DNA from: Coptis chinensis
Taxonomy: Eukaryota > Streptophyta > Magnoliopsida > Ranunculales > Ranunculaceae
Direction of reading: 5' to 3'
DNA: 64,000 nucleotides
NCBI GenBank assembly: GCA_015680905.1
Contig: CM027380.1
Location: forward strand, 37,130,001 to 37,194,000
Every line of letters begins with the position of its first letter. Within the stretch, counting starts at the first letter, position 1. Under the pieces are notes generated by a model. It made no database searches. It saw only the letters and a list, made by a program, of their open reading frames with translations, and had not been told where the DNA came from. Position numbers and translations under genes: made by a program. Positions 11,810 to 24,227 of this stretch are shown here, in pieces.

Positions 11810-12437
11810 ACCTTCGTTTGGGAGCAACTCTGCAAACCCAAAAGGTCCACCACCCCTTTACCAGTGCTGGTCACCAGGATCATGCAACACTGGAGGTTTG
11901 ATTCTACAGGCACCCTAGTGGAGGTCAAGGACGCTACCACAGGTCCTATCTATGCCCACTGCGTCCAGAAATTCTGGCGTCCACTTGCAGCCAAAGTTGT
12001 CGAACAAGCATGCCCTACCGAGCAAGTGGACTACTTCACTGAAGGTGACACTCGATAGTTCACTCAGCCCATTAATGGAATTCACTTCCTCCGTGGAGGC
12101 CAGAGGATTCTGCACTAGCACATCCACCAGCTCAGGCAAACACAGGGAGTCATTATAGCGACACAGTAGACCCTCAGAGAGGAGTAGCAGACTTTCCAAC
12201 AGGAGTAGCGCCGTTTTCAGCACAGTGTCACTAGAACACTACAGATAATTAGAAATGTGCTCCCGCGTAGTGATAGACATGCTAGGACCCGACATCATCA
12301 AGGAGAAGGATCTTCTCGATGTCGTGACGAGTCACGCAAGGATTCTGACTAGGCAGCTCCCTAGTGTCAGTATAGATAGTTATAGTTTATGTTTTATTTT
12401 TCAGTTGTTTTTTTTCTATACTTATGTAGTATTATGA
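11810..12437 (+). pseudogene. Extra ORF of element E, 3' part
   Basis: An open stretch at 11864-12058 (VTRIMQHWRFDSTGTLV, then YAHCVQKFW) and fragments up to 12437 appear to continue the ORF broken at 10483. Stops at 12056 and in later frames show decay. No domain is recognised beyond its position in the element. Confidence 0.35.
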
Positions 12438-12586
12438 CATTAGACTAATATTAATTCTATATATGCTTATGTTAATTGTTTTTCTTGTGGATTTGATATA
12501 TGAGTAGAAGGTAATACATATACATCATGCCAAAATTTTCCATATTTATTTTTCATTTCATGCATTTCATATGTTTTCAAAACTAC

Positions 12587-12648
<62 letters not shown>
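12587..12648. repeat. Poly(A) followed by (TA)n microsatellite
   Basis: About 18 A residues run into roughly 22 TA units just after the extra ORF of element E. Confidence 0.95.
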
Positions 12649-12649
<1 letters not shown>

Positions 12650-14485
12650 TAGTAGAATAATAATACCTAGTACAATAAACCATGTATTTCTCGTTCTATA
12701 TCAAACAACCCACGCCCCAAACTTATTTGGCGATGGCGTATTTTCATCATGAAGAACAGAATACAGGTGTATTGCCATTTTTGCTAATGTTTATATGGTA
12801 ATCTCTTTCCTTATCTCTTCATACTTTGAGGACAAATCATATTTCTATTTGGGGGTGGTATAGTAACATTTTGCAAAAACTATGTATTTTCTATATTATA
12901 TATAATATTATATTTCTTCAATTCTAAAAAAAATTTGAAAAAGACCAAAAATATTTTTCTATTTAGTATTAAAAATTCTTGTTTCTATTTTCTATGATGA
13001 ATAAAAAGTTTAGAAGTCTCATTATAGCAATAGAGTAAGGACTTGTTCTTCAAACTTAGATTAATATACATACAATAGTTTCTGCATCTTTTCATAAGTA
13101 TTGAATGGCATGCATAAGTATTTGTTTGTATATAGCAGTGAGTTTCCAAGACCAAGGTTAGAACAATTAAGTTCCATATCCTATGAGAATCTAGCCAAAA
13201 ACCTCATTTAAATGATTATTGAGTGATGACACAAAGGATGTCCGGATAGAAAGACCACACGTCCACTTGCTTGATCACCACGCCATATCTTAAAAGAGAA
13301 TTTAGGCCCTTTTTGGATCGATATAGCTAAATAAACGTTAAAAACCCAAAAAGATAGTTTTTCCTCTAGTTACCGCTTTTGAGCTTTCACTATTTTCTAA
13401 AAGCCTTTTTATTCTTCACCATAAATCCCTAATCCGTTACCACACACAAAAAAAAGCTTACCCAGTTGACGAGTTAAGAATTGGATGGATATCAAAAAAA
13501 GAGAAGAGAAGACCTTGTAGAAAAACAGATTAGTTAGTTGCTTCGAAAAGAAAAGAAAAGAAAGAAAAGAAAAGAAAGACCCATCAAAAATCAAAGGAGT
13601 CAAAAATCGAATCTCCCAAAAGTCAAAATCAAAAGGAGACGATATCAGAAACAAAAGCAAAAAAAAAAAAAAAGCAAAGCTAGAACTCCCAAAATTCAAA
13701 ATCATATGGAGTCACAAAGCTAAAGGGCAAAAAAATCATAATTCGGAAGCAAAAAACAAAACGAGGTTCTTTTCTGGTCACAAGTAGCTTGAAGACCCAA
13801 TTTCTTAACTTATCATATTTTTGTTTTTCCCTTCCTTTTCTTTCTAAACCATCACCCTATCCCCGTAACTCCTAATAAAAGACCTCTGGCTCAATTAGGA
13901 ATAGGATGGTGTGATAGTAAGTGATAAATGTGATCAATCGACCCCGGTTTCTTTGGACGTCATTTGAGTATGTGAGGAATATAAGTGCCTGCTGTACTTG
14001 AGAGAACGAAACTTAAGTGAATCTATCAGAGAGTTGTGATTGCAACGCACTCCTGTGAGAACCTACCTTAAGCACGTTCTCCAAAAGTCTCAGAAACGAC
14101 TCTGCTTTTGCATTTCATTGATCATGTTTTGCGCATTTAATTATCTTTGGATGATTAAATTATTGTACATATGTTATTCTAAGTTCAAAGGAGCTTGTCC
14201 TTATTCCCCGCTAATGAGATGTATAGACTTCTGAGAATAAAAGGAAACAATACCCCTTTGTACTAAATAGAAGAAGTTTGTGAGTACCTTAACTGGAAAA
14301 CTCTCACAAGGCTTAAAGCTTGTCCACTAAGGAATTTCTAGTGGTTTAAGGCCTTGTTGCATATGATCAATGCAATCGCACTCCGCGAAATGAGATTAGT
14401 ATAACTTATAATAAATCGCTCATTTGTGATCTTAGTTTTTTTCTCATCCTTACTTGAGGACAAGCAAGATGCTATTTAGGGGTGG
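12649..14485 (+). other. Non-coding 3' region of element E with two polypurine-like tracts
   Basis: No gene is seen. The region carries TATTTGGGGGTGGT at about 12847-12860 and TATTTAGGGGTGG ending at 14485, directly before the LTR. Both are preceded by GAGGACAA-like sequence. The block is related to the 3' regions of elements A and B, including a shared TTGCTTGATCACC stretch near 13270. Confidence 0.6.
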
Positions 14486-15363
14486 TGATCAGCTCCCAAA
14501 TGTGCATTTTATTATCCTTACATTACTGTATTACAGCCCTTCTTACGCATAATGAAAAGACAACTCATAGCTTTTATTACATTTTTCAAGTTACAGAGAA
14601 ATTCAAACCACTTATCGTAAAAGCTACGTCTTAGCACCAAAATGAGCCTTAATTACGCTTATTATGAAGACTAGAAGCTGCTATGAAAAAGTATTGAAAA
14701 AATCAAAGTCAAAGGTCAAAAACTCATAACCAAGGACCTGAAAGTCAAGTCCTCAACTAAAAAAACCAGAGATAGATGTCCTTAACTCAAAAGAAGGTTT
14801 TCTCTAAAACCTATCTTGATCAAGAAGAAATCAAAAAGAAAAAGCAAAAGCATAAAGCAAAGGGTGAGGTGTCTCAAATGTAATGGAGAAGGGCAAATCA
14901 GTCATTTGTATAAAGTAGGGGTATAAGAACTAAAAGTTAGGGAGAGAGAGTGCACCTAGACTTATTCTAGTGTCATGTAGGATTTAATTTCTAGTTTTTT
15001 TTCATTCAAGTCATTAACTTTATTGTTCTTCAGTTTCAATCTTGTTATTTGTTTTTGTTATTCAATCAATCAATCATCTTTCTTTGTTGTTCTTGTTTCA
15101 ATCTTTTCATTTTACTTCTTCAATTTTGTGTTCTTTCAATCATTAACAACTTAAGTTTTTCATTGTTCTTCATTAACTAGTTAACCAATACAAGTCCTAA
15201 ACTAAAGATCCTACCTTCATTTCTTCTAAAACTCCCAACCATTCAAACTCTAAACAATCTATGGTGAACCTCACTTCAATAACTTTTGAATCTACCACTA
15301 TTAATACAAATTCAATATAATACCAACCTCTGACTTTTTTGGACAAGTCAACTTTTTTCAACC
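14486..15363 (+). repeat. LTR of element E (TGATCAGCTCC family), 3' end truncated
   Basis: The LTR begins TGATCAGCTCCC after the polypurine tract. It is recognisable by comparison with copies at 17025, 27192, 43686 and, inverted, up to 50568. At about 15364 it gives way to sequence belonging to the internal 3' region, so the end is lost in a rearrangement. Confidence 0.65.
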
Positions 15364-17024
15364 TCTCACAATTTGGAAGCAAAGAACAAAATGAGGTTCT
15401 TCTCTAGTTACAAGTATCTTGAAGACCCAATTTTTCAACATATCAGTATAGTAACATTTGGCAAAAACTAGGCAATTCTTATATCAGACATATTAATATA
15501 TTTCTTTCTTTCTTAAATTTTTTTCAAAAAAGACCAAAAATATTTTTCTATTTAGTACTAAAAGTCTTGTTTCCTTTTTCTATGATGAATAAAAAATTTA
15601 GAAGTCTCATTATAGCAATAGAGTAAGGATTCGTTCTTCTAACTTAAACTAATATACGTACAATAGTTTCAACATATTTTCATGAATGACATGCATAATC
15701 ATTTGATTGTATATAGCAGTGAGTTTCTGAGACCAAGATTAGAACAATTAAGTTCCATATCCTGTGAGAATCTAGCCAAATGCCTCATCTGAATAATTAT
15801 TGAGTGCTGACACAAAGGATGTCCGAATAGAAAGACCACATGTCCACTTACTTGATCACCACGCCATATCCTAGGAGAGAATTCAGGCTCTTTTTGGATC
15901 AATATAGCCAAATAAACGTTAAAAACCCAAAAAGATAGTTTTTCATCTAGTTACCCCTTTTGAGCCTTCACAAATTTCTAGATGCCTTTTTATTCTTCGC
16001 CATAAATCCCTCACCAATTATAACACACAATAAAAAGCTTACCCAACTGACAAGTTGAGAATTGGATAGATATCAGAAAAAGAGAAGAGAATACCATATA
16101 CAAAAACAGATCATTAGTTGCTTTGAAAAGAAAGATCCATCAAAAACCAAAACTCCAAAAAATCAAAAGTGTCAAAAAAATCGAATCTCCCAAAAGTGCA
16201 AAATCAAAAAGGGTCGATAAGCAAAAGCAAAGTTAGAACTCCCAAAAATCAAAGTCGTATGGAGTCACAAAGCCAAAGGGCTAATGAATGAATCACTATT
16301 CAAAAGCAAAGAACAAAATGAGGTTCTTCTCTACTTACAAGTATCTTGAAGACCCAATTTCTCAACTTATCAGATTTTATTTTTCACTTCTTTTTTCTTT
16401 CTAAACCATCAGCCTAGCCCCGTAACTCCTAATAAAAGACCTCTAGCTCGATTAAGAATAGGATGGTGTGATAGTAAGTAGCAAGTATGATCAATTGACC
16501 CCAGTTCCTCTAGACGTTATTCGTGTATGTGAGGAATATAAATACCCACTACATTTGAGAGAACGAAACTTGAGTGAATCTATCAGAGAGTTTGTGTTTT
16601 AACACATCCCTGTGAGAACCTATCTTAAGGATGCTCTCCAAAAGTTTCAGAAACGACTCTGCTTTTGCATTTCATTGCTCATGTTTGTACATTTATTTTT
16701 AGATAATTAAATTACTCTACATATGTTATTTTAAGTTCAAAGGAGCTTGTCCTTGATGTATAGACTTTTGAGAATAAATAAAGAGACAAGCCCCTTTGTA
16801 CTAGATAGAAGAAGTTTGTGAGTACCTTCTGTGGAAAACTCTCACGAGGCTTAAGCTCATCCACTAGGGAACTCCTAGTGGTTTAAGACTTTGTTACATA
16901 TGGTCAATGCTATCGCACTCTGCCAAATGAGATTAGTATAATAAATAATAAATCACTCATTTGTGATCTTAGTTTTTTCTTTTATCCTTGCTTGAGGACA
17001 AGCAAAATGCTATTTGGGGGTGGT
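15364..17024 (+). mobile_element. Rearranged second copy of the element E 3' region
   Basis: 15369-15444 matches 13741-13815. The sequence then jumps back: 15445 onward matches 12857 onward and runs to the polypurine tract TATTTGGGGGTGGT (about 17011-17024). The 15369-15444 block recurs at 16302-16375 within the same copy. No coding sequence is seen. Confidence 0.6.
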
Positions 17025-17165
17025 TGATCAGCTCCAAAATGTGCATTTTATTACCCTTACATTACTGCATTACAACCTTTCTTATGCGTAATGAAAAGAC
17101 AACTCATAGTTTTTAATGCCTTTTTTAGGTTACAGACTATTTTAGACCACTTATCATAAAAGCTC
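17025..17165 (+). repeat. TGATCAGC-family LTR, first part, split by element B
   Basis: The LTR begins TGATCAGCTCC and stops at AGCTC (17161-17165), the left target duplication of element B. The remainder continues at 26673. Confidence 0.8.
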
Positions 17166-18654
17166 TAATAAGAGCCCAAAACTGTAGTTTTAACCCCTTA
17201 ATAATCATACTTTTAGACCAATTATGTGAATAATAAGTAAGAGTTAATACTGATTACGTGTTTTTATGCATTTCAGGCTTCAAAGTCTATTATGTGCAGA
17301 AATATGCCACTTTAGCGAGATAAAGGAGCAATGGTTGGTTGCTAAGGAGTTCTGTGATTAAAGGCCAAGATTCAAGAAGACAAAGCCTTTCTAAAGCCCG
17401 TCCAAAGCTGAAAAGTCAAAGTCAACGTGGGCAGAAATAGCACACAAAGTCAGCGGAACTTCCGAAGACCATATCTTTTGACTCAGACCTCAGAATTGGG
17501 CCTACCTTATGTCAAAACGACCGGCTCGGAAAGAGATTTCCAATGGTCTAAGACTTGACCCAATCAGAGGAGCAGAACTGGACGAAACATCTGTCGAAGC
17601 CAACTACAGCTGAAGAGCCCATTTTGGACTAAAGAAATTAAGTTTTGGGCCTAATTCTCTGGCCCAAAACATGGCTCCAAGCCCATGCATGATTTTTGGA
17701 TCTAAAAGTATAAAAACAAAAGCTTGACTCTTTGTTAATGGTAGATAGTTAGACCTAGATTAGAATTAGATTAGTTAGCCTCCATTAATGAGTTTTAGAA
17801 CTTAGTTTTAGAATTTCATTTCTTGTTTAGATTAATTTCTTGAATCATTAAATATCATTCATTAGATAAATAAAATAGTTATTATTCTTGTCATTTCGAT
17901 TTTTGTTATTTCAATCTATTATATCTAGTTTTAATTATTGTTGGTTACTATTTCTTAGTTGTTAATTAGATTTTAATTATTGTTTAATTTAGATTAGTAA
18001 ATTTCGAATCTTGATATTATGTTTAGTTTAGATTCATATGGAAATGATTGCGGAATGATTCTCGGCTAAACCTCCATTAGAGGGGGTTGAGAAGCCTTGA
18101 TGAAAGCTTGATTCCGATTATCGTAGAGTCGTCGTAATTTCTATTCCACTCTAGAAATGATTAATTCGCCATGAGAATGGGTTTAATCGCTCACATGCTA
18201 GTTATGAATTGGTAGAAATGTCATGTGTAATTAGGGATTAGGAAGAACCAATTGTTCTCAAGGTGAGCGATTCAATTTGGATTACTTAACGATTAAATCG
18301 TTAGTGAGTTAAGTTGAGTTAAGGTGGAATCAATCCCCCCTAATTCCTTATTATAGAATCAACGTAGTATTTCCGTAGTTGAATCAATTATAGTTTGTAT
18401 CTTGTGGGTAGTTGCATCGTAGTATATATAATTCCCCCTCGTAAAACTCTCATTAGACTTAAGACCGATTAGTTAACTATGAAATCATTCCATGCTAGAG
18501 AACTAGGAGTGGAACGAATTTGTTACTCCACTCTATTTCGATAGAATTGAGAGTAGAAATATTGATAAATATAGACTCGTATTAAGTTTTAGTTTACTTA
18601 CGTTTTGAGTTTCATCGTTCATTTCGTAGGTAAACTATCATTTATCATTTATCA
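17166..18654 (+). repeat. 5' LTR of element B
   Basis: The LTR starts TAATAAGAGCCC (TG changed to TA at the first dinucleotide) and ends TTTATCA. A TATAAAAAC box lies at about 17709. It is followed two bases later by the primer-binding site. Confidence 0.9.
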
Positions 18655-18656
18655 AA

Positions 18657-18669
18657 TGGCGCCGCTGCC
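18657..18669 (+). promoter_or_regulatory. Primer-binding site, tRNA-Asp type
   Basis: TGGCGCCGCTGCC matches the Athila-type PBS complementary to the 3' end of tRNA-Asp, with one difference in 13 bases. The same sequence follows the LTR of element D at 52087. Confidence 0.8.
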
Positions 18670-18959
18670 ATCTTAGTTTCACTTTAGCATTGTTTTCATA
18701 GTATAATTAGTCATTGTTAAGTCCCATTAAACCCTACCCACCCTTGTTTGATTCATACTGTGGTTGTCCGTTTCAGCATTGAAAAGTTCCGCGAAAATTA
18801 CACCTGAGCGTACATCACCGCTTCAAACCGAAGCATCTTGGCAAACGCTGGAACCTTGAAGCGACCGCCCCCATATCGAAAGCGACCACCCTAAAACATC
18901 AGAAACTTGAAGTTACACGAGCTAAACCGCTTCAAAAACGAGCGCACCAGCGCCACTAA

Positions 18960-20460
18960 GCTGAAATTTGCCGATTTCCACGGGTTAATCGCCTTGCCGC
19001 TTAATTCTCGTGGACTCGTGGGCCAAACTTGTTCACCACTTTTATGAAACATTTTACCCACCCCTAAAGACGGATGAAATGCTTTCCAAGATTCACTTCT
19101 TTCGGCCGAATCCTCATGAATCATTTTCGAGGCTTGGAATCGTTTCACCGATCTCCTTATAGAGTGTCCACACCATCACCTAGCAAAACACGTTAGTTCG
19201 TTGCCTTTTTTCAAAGGACTTCTACACCACCATAAAGAAGTCCTAGACATAATGAATGGGGTAGTTTCCTAAGTAAAGGAGCCTCGAGGCATATAAATTT
19301 TTTGGAAGATCGGACTAAGCGTAATAATAATTGGGGGTAGTGACGATTACTCGGCTCCGCTAGTTCTTCTTCAACAGCTTAATGCTACCAAGATGTTTGA
19401 GGTTAAATCAGATCCCGAGCTTAAAACTCTAATTGAATCCCTCACAAAAAGGTAGAGGCCATTTACGTACAACAAAAGCCTATCCCCGTCATGAATGTAA
19501 ATTCAAATCCATGTAGTTTCATTGGAGTCCCGAAAGATCCCGACTCCCACGTCCTATAGCCTATGAACATTCTTGTTCCATTAATAGTGAACCTAACGCC
19601 TTGGAGACAAAATCCCAACTTCGGTTGGAGAAATAACCACCAAGTCACACCTACGAGGTACAATAATCAATATGTTAGGCCAACGCCACGCTTATAACCA
19701 AGCTCCACCACAACAAAGACAGATCGGGTAATTATAATAATTATAACAACCAAAGCGCAACCTCCCGACAAGGTCAAGCACAAGGTCAATGTAGTTATAA
19801 TAATTATAATGCTAATACAGTATCGCTCGTAAATAATAACTATCACAATCCGCCCATAAATAATCAACGCCAGATAGTTCCAAATCCACACCACCCGCGA
19901 CTACTACACCTACACAACCGGATCGCCTTGACACCTTCATACAAGTGAGCCAACAACTTTTCCAAACCATGGCTCAATCTAACCAACACATTCTACAATC
20001 CGTTAATAATTTAAACCAACAGTTAGCCCAAGAGAAAGCCCAACCAAAAGGCGTGTTTTCGTGCCAAGCCGATACCCAACCCTAGAACAACAAACACGAC
20101 TTTTGAGGTAAACGGTAATACTAGTACGGAAACTACAACCGTAGGTGAAGTTAAATGCCATCACCACCCTCCGCTTGCGAAGAGTGGTTGATAACAAAGT
20201 AACTATGCCTATAGTTACCCCATCAAGACTCCTACACCGGATATCGAACTAGATACCGAAATAGAAACCTAAGAACCTACCACCGTAGAGGTACCGGTTA
20301 AACCACAACCTAAGAAATAGAAAGCCAAGGTTACACATCAAGTCGAGCCATACGCTAAATATAGAGCTTTAAACCACCGTTCCCTCGAAATTAGCCATGC
20401 TAACCGGGGATACTAACTTTGAGGAGATTAGGAACGTTTTCAAAAATCTAACGATAAACC
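18960..20460 (+). pseudogene. Degenerate gag of element B
   Basis: Translated in several frames, the region shows gag blocks also present in elements D and E: a WNRFTDLLIECPHH-like block near 19135, an FYTTIKK block near 19225, FEVKSDPELKTLIESL near 19400, and a glutamine/asparagine-rich C-terminal part near 19690-20080. Many stops and frame changes are present. No protein can be made from this copy as written. Confidence 0.7.
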
Positions 20461-20595
20461 TTCCTTTTCTCGGCTATAAAAAGCTACCTAACCACGCTTA
20501 AGTTTCTTAAAGAGTTGTGCACTACTAGGCGTAAGACCAACATACCTAAAGACGCCTTTCTAACCGAACAGCTTCCCAACTTTATCCGAAAATAA

Positions 20596-21899
20596 TGGAA
20601 TTGTTAAGTACAAGGACCCCGGTCGCCCCATCGCATAATGCACCTTAGGAGATTCTCACACGACGACCGCTACTACTAGACACGGGGGGCTAGTGTTAAC
20701 TTACTCCCGCTTTTATTTGTATAAACAAATAGGTCTAGAGGAGATGCAACCTACTAAAATGACATTGCAATTAGTCGATCGGTCTATTAAGTATCCTAAG
20801 GGTGTGGTTGAAAACGTCTTTGGTTAAAGTCCAAATTTTTACTACCCAAACCGACTTCGTTATCCTCGACCACGTAAGTCACTAACGACTCTGTACCTAT
20901 CATTTTTTAGGCGTCCCTTCTTGGCTACTTTAACGACTCATAAACGCGCCACATGGTTCGATGTCCTTGTCTTTTGGCCATCTTTCCTTCGTTGAGGTAA
21001 ATGTTTTCAAAATGAGGACACAAGATCCCGATTCATCTACAAATGGAGAGGTTAGCATGATCGAGAGCTTAGCTCAAGATTACTTCAAAAACATGTTTCC
21101 GGAGAAACAGATTAACAAATTCCTTTCCTTCGGAAATTCCAACTTTAACAATGACTCCCTGGTAGTAGACGAAATCGAAGAAGAATTCCTGCAACTCTTT
21201 TGCACCGCTTCTTTACCACTTCGCGAGTCCCCCCTTGCCAACAACCATTCATCCCTTAATGCTATGACGGAAGATGAATTTTTCAATCTCTATCCCAGTG
21301 ATCCTTTTGACCCACCTATTGAGGAATTTCTTGCATATATCAAGATTTCTGATGATATAGACTTGAGAGCTCTAGCTGAGAATCATTCACCTTCCATCAC
21401 CAATATTCCTCACCCTCCACCTTTTCAAAGGAACCTCAAGTTTGCACTCGATCCTTTAGTTTCTCTTGTGCTTCATGATTTTTTAAATCCACCTAGTAAA
21501 CAAATACTTCCTAAGGATAAACCACTTGACACCTTCATTTTCAGACTTGAGACAGTCCCTAACTACACCATGAATGAGTTTTGTGCTAAACCCACATCCT
21601 TATTTCTTCCATGCTTTCCCTCTAAAACTTATCCCAATCCACCATATCTTCCACAACCATTCACTTTTCCACACTTATTCACTAGGACACCCTCTCGTTC
21701 AAAGATGAAATACGAGGTGCATGCTCGGTTATGTTATAGGTCTATCCGACTTCGCTTTCATTCCACTAGGCTGCGTTGTAGGAAATCTTGGTGCTTGATT
21801 GTGTTTGGATATGTTTTCTGTGATATTTATTTATGGAACGATCCACAACTATTTCGGTTGTTGATATATGATAAACTGCATATTCATACATATGTTTAG
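20596..21899 (+). pseudogene. Retropepsin region of element B with open C-terminal tail
   Basis: The first part (20596-20960) aligns with the intact protease frame at 54616, but the catalytic Asp-Leu-Gly-Ala region near 20680 is disrupted. From 20961 to 21899 the frame is open for 312 codons. It starts with the SFGHLS...VEVNVFK segment that normally follows retropepsin, continues through an acidic low-conservation stretch, and ends in a basic tail with FGYVFCDIYLW and YDKLHIHTYV just before the stop. The tail is shared with element D; its role is unknown. Reverse transcriptase does not follow. Confidence 0.7.
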
Positions 21900-23177
21900 A
21901 TAAAGTCTCGAGTATCTGACTATAAACGACTTAATTTTTGTTTTTGGTGCATTTCCTTTCATTTCCATATATTGGTGAATGCACCATTCAAGTAACCGGG
22001 CCCTCCCTATGGAGTGTGTGGCTATAAGTACTGGATCCTAAGTCCACGTTTCACATAATTCACGTTTTCCACTCTTGCATGTTTTCTTGGTTTTTGAGTC
22101 ATGTTTCTCTATGGTGTGAATTATGTCTTTATCGCTTATTATTTTCCTTTATATTAAACCTAATTCATAAAAAGTAAAAAGTTTAAAAGCTATAAAAATA
22201 GTAATCTAGCAAGTCTCGAATCGACTTTAAAAGACCCGACGTTTTAAAACAAATTTTTACAAACCTGTTTTCAAAAATTTGTTTGGGGGTGGGGTGTTGG
22301 TTTTTCCATTCTTGATCACTCAAATTCCTATTCTTACCCCCACCTCGCTCCCTTGAAGAGTAGCTAGATTTCTTCTTGTTTGTTGTTTTGATGTTGTTTG
22401 CTATTATATTTAGTAGATATGATGTTACGTTGTTAAATTCCGTAGTTAATTTTGACTTTTGTAGTGAAATGTTGTTTGAATGACAATATTAATATAATGT
22501 GGTTATTTTCATTGTGCGTGGTTGTTTAATGTTGATCCCACTTTCCCAAATTGTTTGGGGGTGGTATTATGTAGTCCAACATGATTTATATATGACCTCC
22601 TTTTTTTTTTAGAAGTTATTTCGGAGTCAGGGTGAGAATATTGCCGAATAGGCATATATATGAGTAAATATCATGGTAGGATGAAATCTCGATAAAATAG
22701 GTAGGTTCTATCCTAAATTCAACCTAAAAGATATTAGGGTTGTTTTAGAATCAAGAATATGAGTTGTTTCCGTTTTCGGGTTCGGAAATTTTAGTATTTC
22801 TGGAAATTGCCGGAAAAGCTTTTTGGCAATTTCACGATTCGTTTTAGCAACTTAAAACCTATATAAACTTCATTCATTCTATACTCACAACCCACACTAC
22901 ACCTAACTTCCATCACTCATCTTTCACTCCCACGTTTCCCGTTGTTCGTCTCAATTTTCAACTATCAGCACCTCGGAGCGCACCGGGCGCTAGAAGTAGA
23001 GCGCACACACCTAAGTTGTTGAAGCTACCAAAACAAAAACACTATAAGTCAAAAAAAAACTAAGCGCACTGCTTCAAGTGGAGCGAGCGACTGACTTTGA
23101 CTTCCGTGACCGAAAAATTTCTAGTTTGTCGGGTTGTTCCCTGGTCATTTCCACCGTTCTCCAGGCGTAGTTTCGAG
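21900..23177 (+). other. Spacer of element B: two G-rich tracts, TATA box, ORF X deleted
   Basis: GTTTGGGGGTGGGG lies at 22280-22293 and TTGTTTGGGGGTGGT at about 22551-22565. In elements A and D the X reading frame stands between such tracts; here only its last flank (from about 22370) remains, so X has been deleted. A CTATATAAAC box lies at about 22859-22868. No gene is seen. Confidence 0.6.
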
Positions 23178-23380
23178 ATGACATCTCCTACAATAATACT
23201 GGAATAGTCTTTCGAAGATTTGTTCCAAAGCAGTACTTATGGTGTTTGGTCTCGCGAGGTGATCACACACGTAGGCTGGGAACCGCTTATGGTTCTTGCT
23301 AGCATTTGTTATTGGACTTACCATGCCCACTGAAATACAAGACCCATGGTGCTATTGGGTAGATAATATGCATGTCTGGG
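23178..23380 (+). pseudogene. Internally deleted remnant of ORF Y in element B
   Basis: The ATG at 23178 and the first 40 or so codons of Y are present. A jump near 23295 then removes the YSPTLA part, and a second jump after about 23377 removes the rest. A stop interrupts the IPEQ motif. No function is expected. Confidence 0.7.
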
Positions 23381-23387
23381 AGATAAG

Positions 23388-23517
23388 GTAAGTTTTTAAT
23401 TCCATTTAGTGTCTGCTTATGTCCCAAGCAATTTAATTCTGTTAACCCCATAATGGGTGGAACTCTTATAGAGTTGCGTTAGTTTTTATATTAGTATGTT
23501 TTACCCTTGTGTTGCAG
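23388..23517 (+). other. Intron-like segment in element B
   Basis: AAG|GTAAGT at 23388 and GTGTTGCAG|AT at 23517 bound 130 bases homologous to 3152-3289 of element A. The splice sites are kept although the Y frame before it is deleted. Confidence 0.45.
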
Positions 23518-24196
23518 ATGTTCCAGAATTTCACGCGTTTCTATGGTATTTTTCTACCCTCTTTATTTAAATGCTTTGAGGACAAATCATGCTTCTTGTT
23601 TGGGGGTGGGCATAAAAACACGTGTAATTAAGACATCGGTTAGGATATAGATATGTATAATATGCACTTGTTTTCTAGTTAAAATTTCAAAAATTAAAAA
23701 ATATAAATAAATAAGTTATGCTATACACTTAGGAATATTGGTATTGTTTTCTTTCTCTATGCTCTTAACAATCTAGAAGTCTCACGTAGCTTTTGCATTA
23801 GAATAATTTTAGAAACTTAGGTTAATATGTAGGTAATAATCTTTGCATCTATCTAAAAATATATTACATGAGTATCTATGATTGTTAGCAGTAAGTTTAT
23901 GAAATCTAGGCTAGAGTACTTATTCTACAAATCCCGTGAGAATATAGCCTAAAGCCTTATAAGAGTGAAACATTTGAGAAATGACACAAGGGAGAAGTAA
24001 AATCCGGATAGAGAAATCACACGTCCACTTGCTTGATCACTAAACCATATCCTAAGCGAGAATTTAGGCCCTCTTTGGATCGATATAGCCAGAGATTCAA
24101 ACCTATGAATTATTTTCCGCTAGTCGCCCCTCTGAGCCTTTCTTTAGCCTTTCATAAACCACAAATCCTTTTACCCCGTTGCAAACAAAACAAAAC

Positions 24197-24227
<31 letters not shown>

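Larger units (their letters stand above)
6451..15363 (+). mobile_element. Element E: second Athila-like family (LTR starting TGATCAGCTCC), 5' end missing
   Basis: E starts abruptly after the LTR of element A with about 190 bases of leader. It continues through a gag pseudogene, a non-coding spacer, an extra ORF, a non-coding 3' region with two G-rich tracts, and an LTR that begins at 14486. The protease region is absent: the sequence after gag aligns with what follows the protease ORF in elements B and D. A copia-type solo-LTR-like insertion splits the extra ORF. The 5' LTR is presumably upstream of the window, displaced by insertion of element A. Confidence 0.6.

Noticed and set aside
10585-11814. 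Target duplication for the solo-LTR-like block
   Set aside because: CAAAC and ACCTT do not match, and shifting the ends by one or two bases gives only partial agreement.
20961-21899. Long open tail after protease as a possible reverse transcriptase
   Set aside because: None of the RT blocks or a YxDD motif is present, and the frame ends in a tail shared with the non-autonomous relatives.
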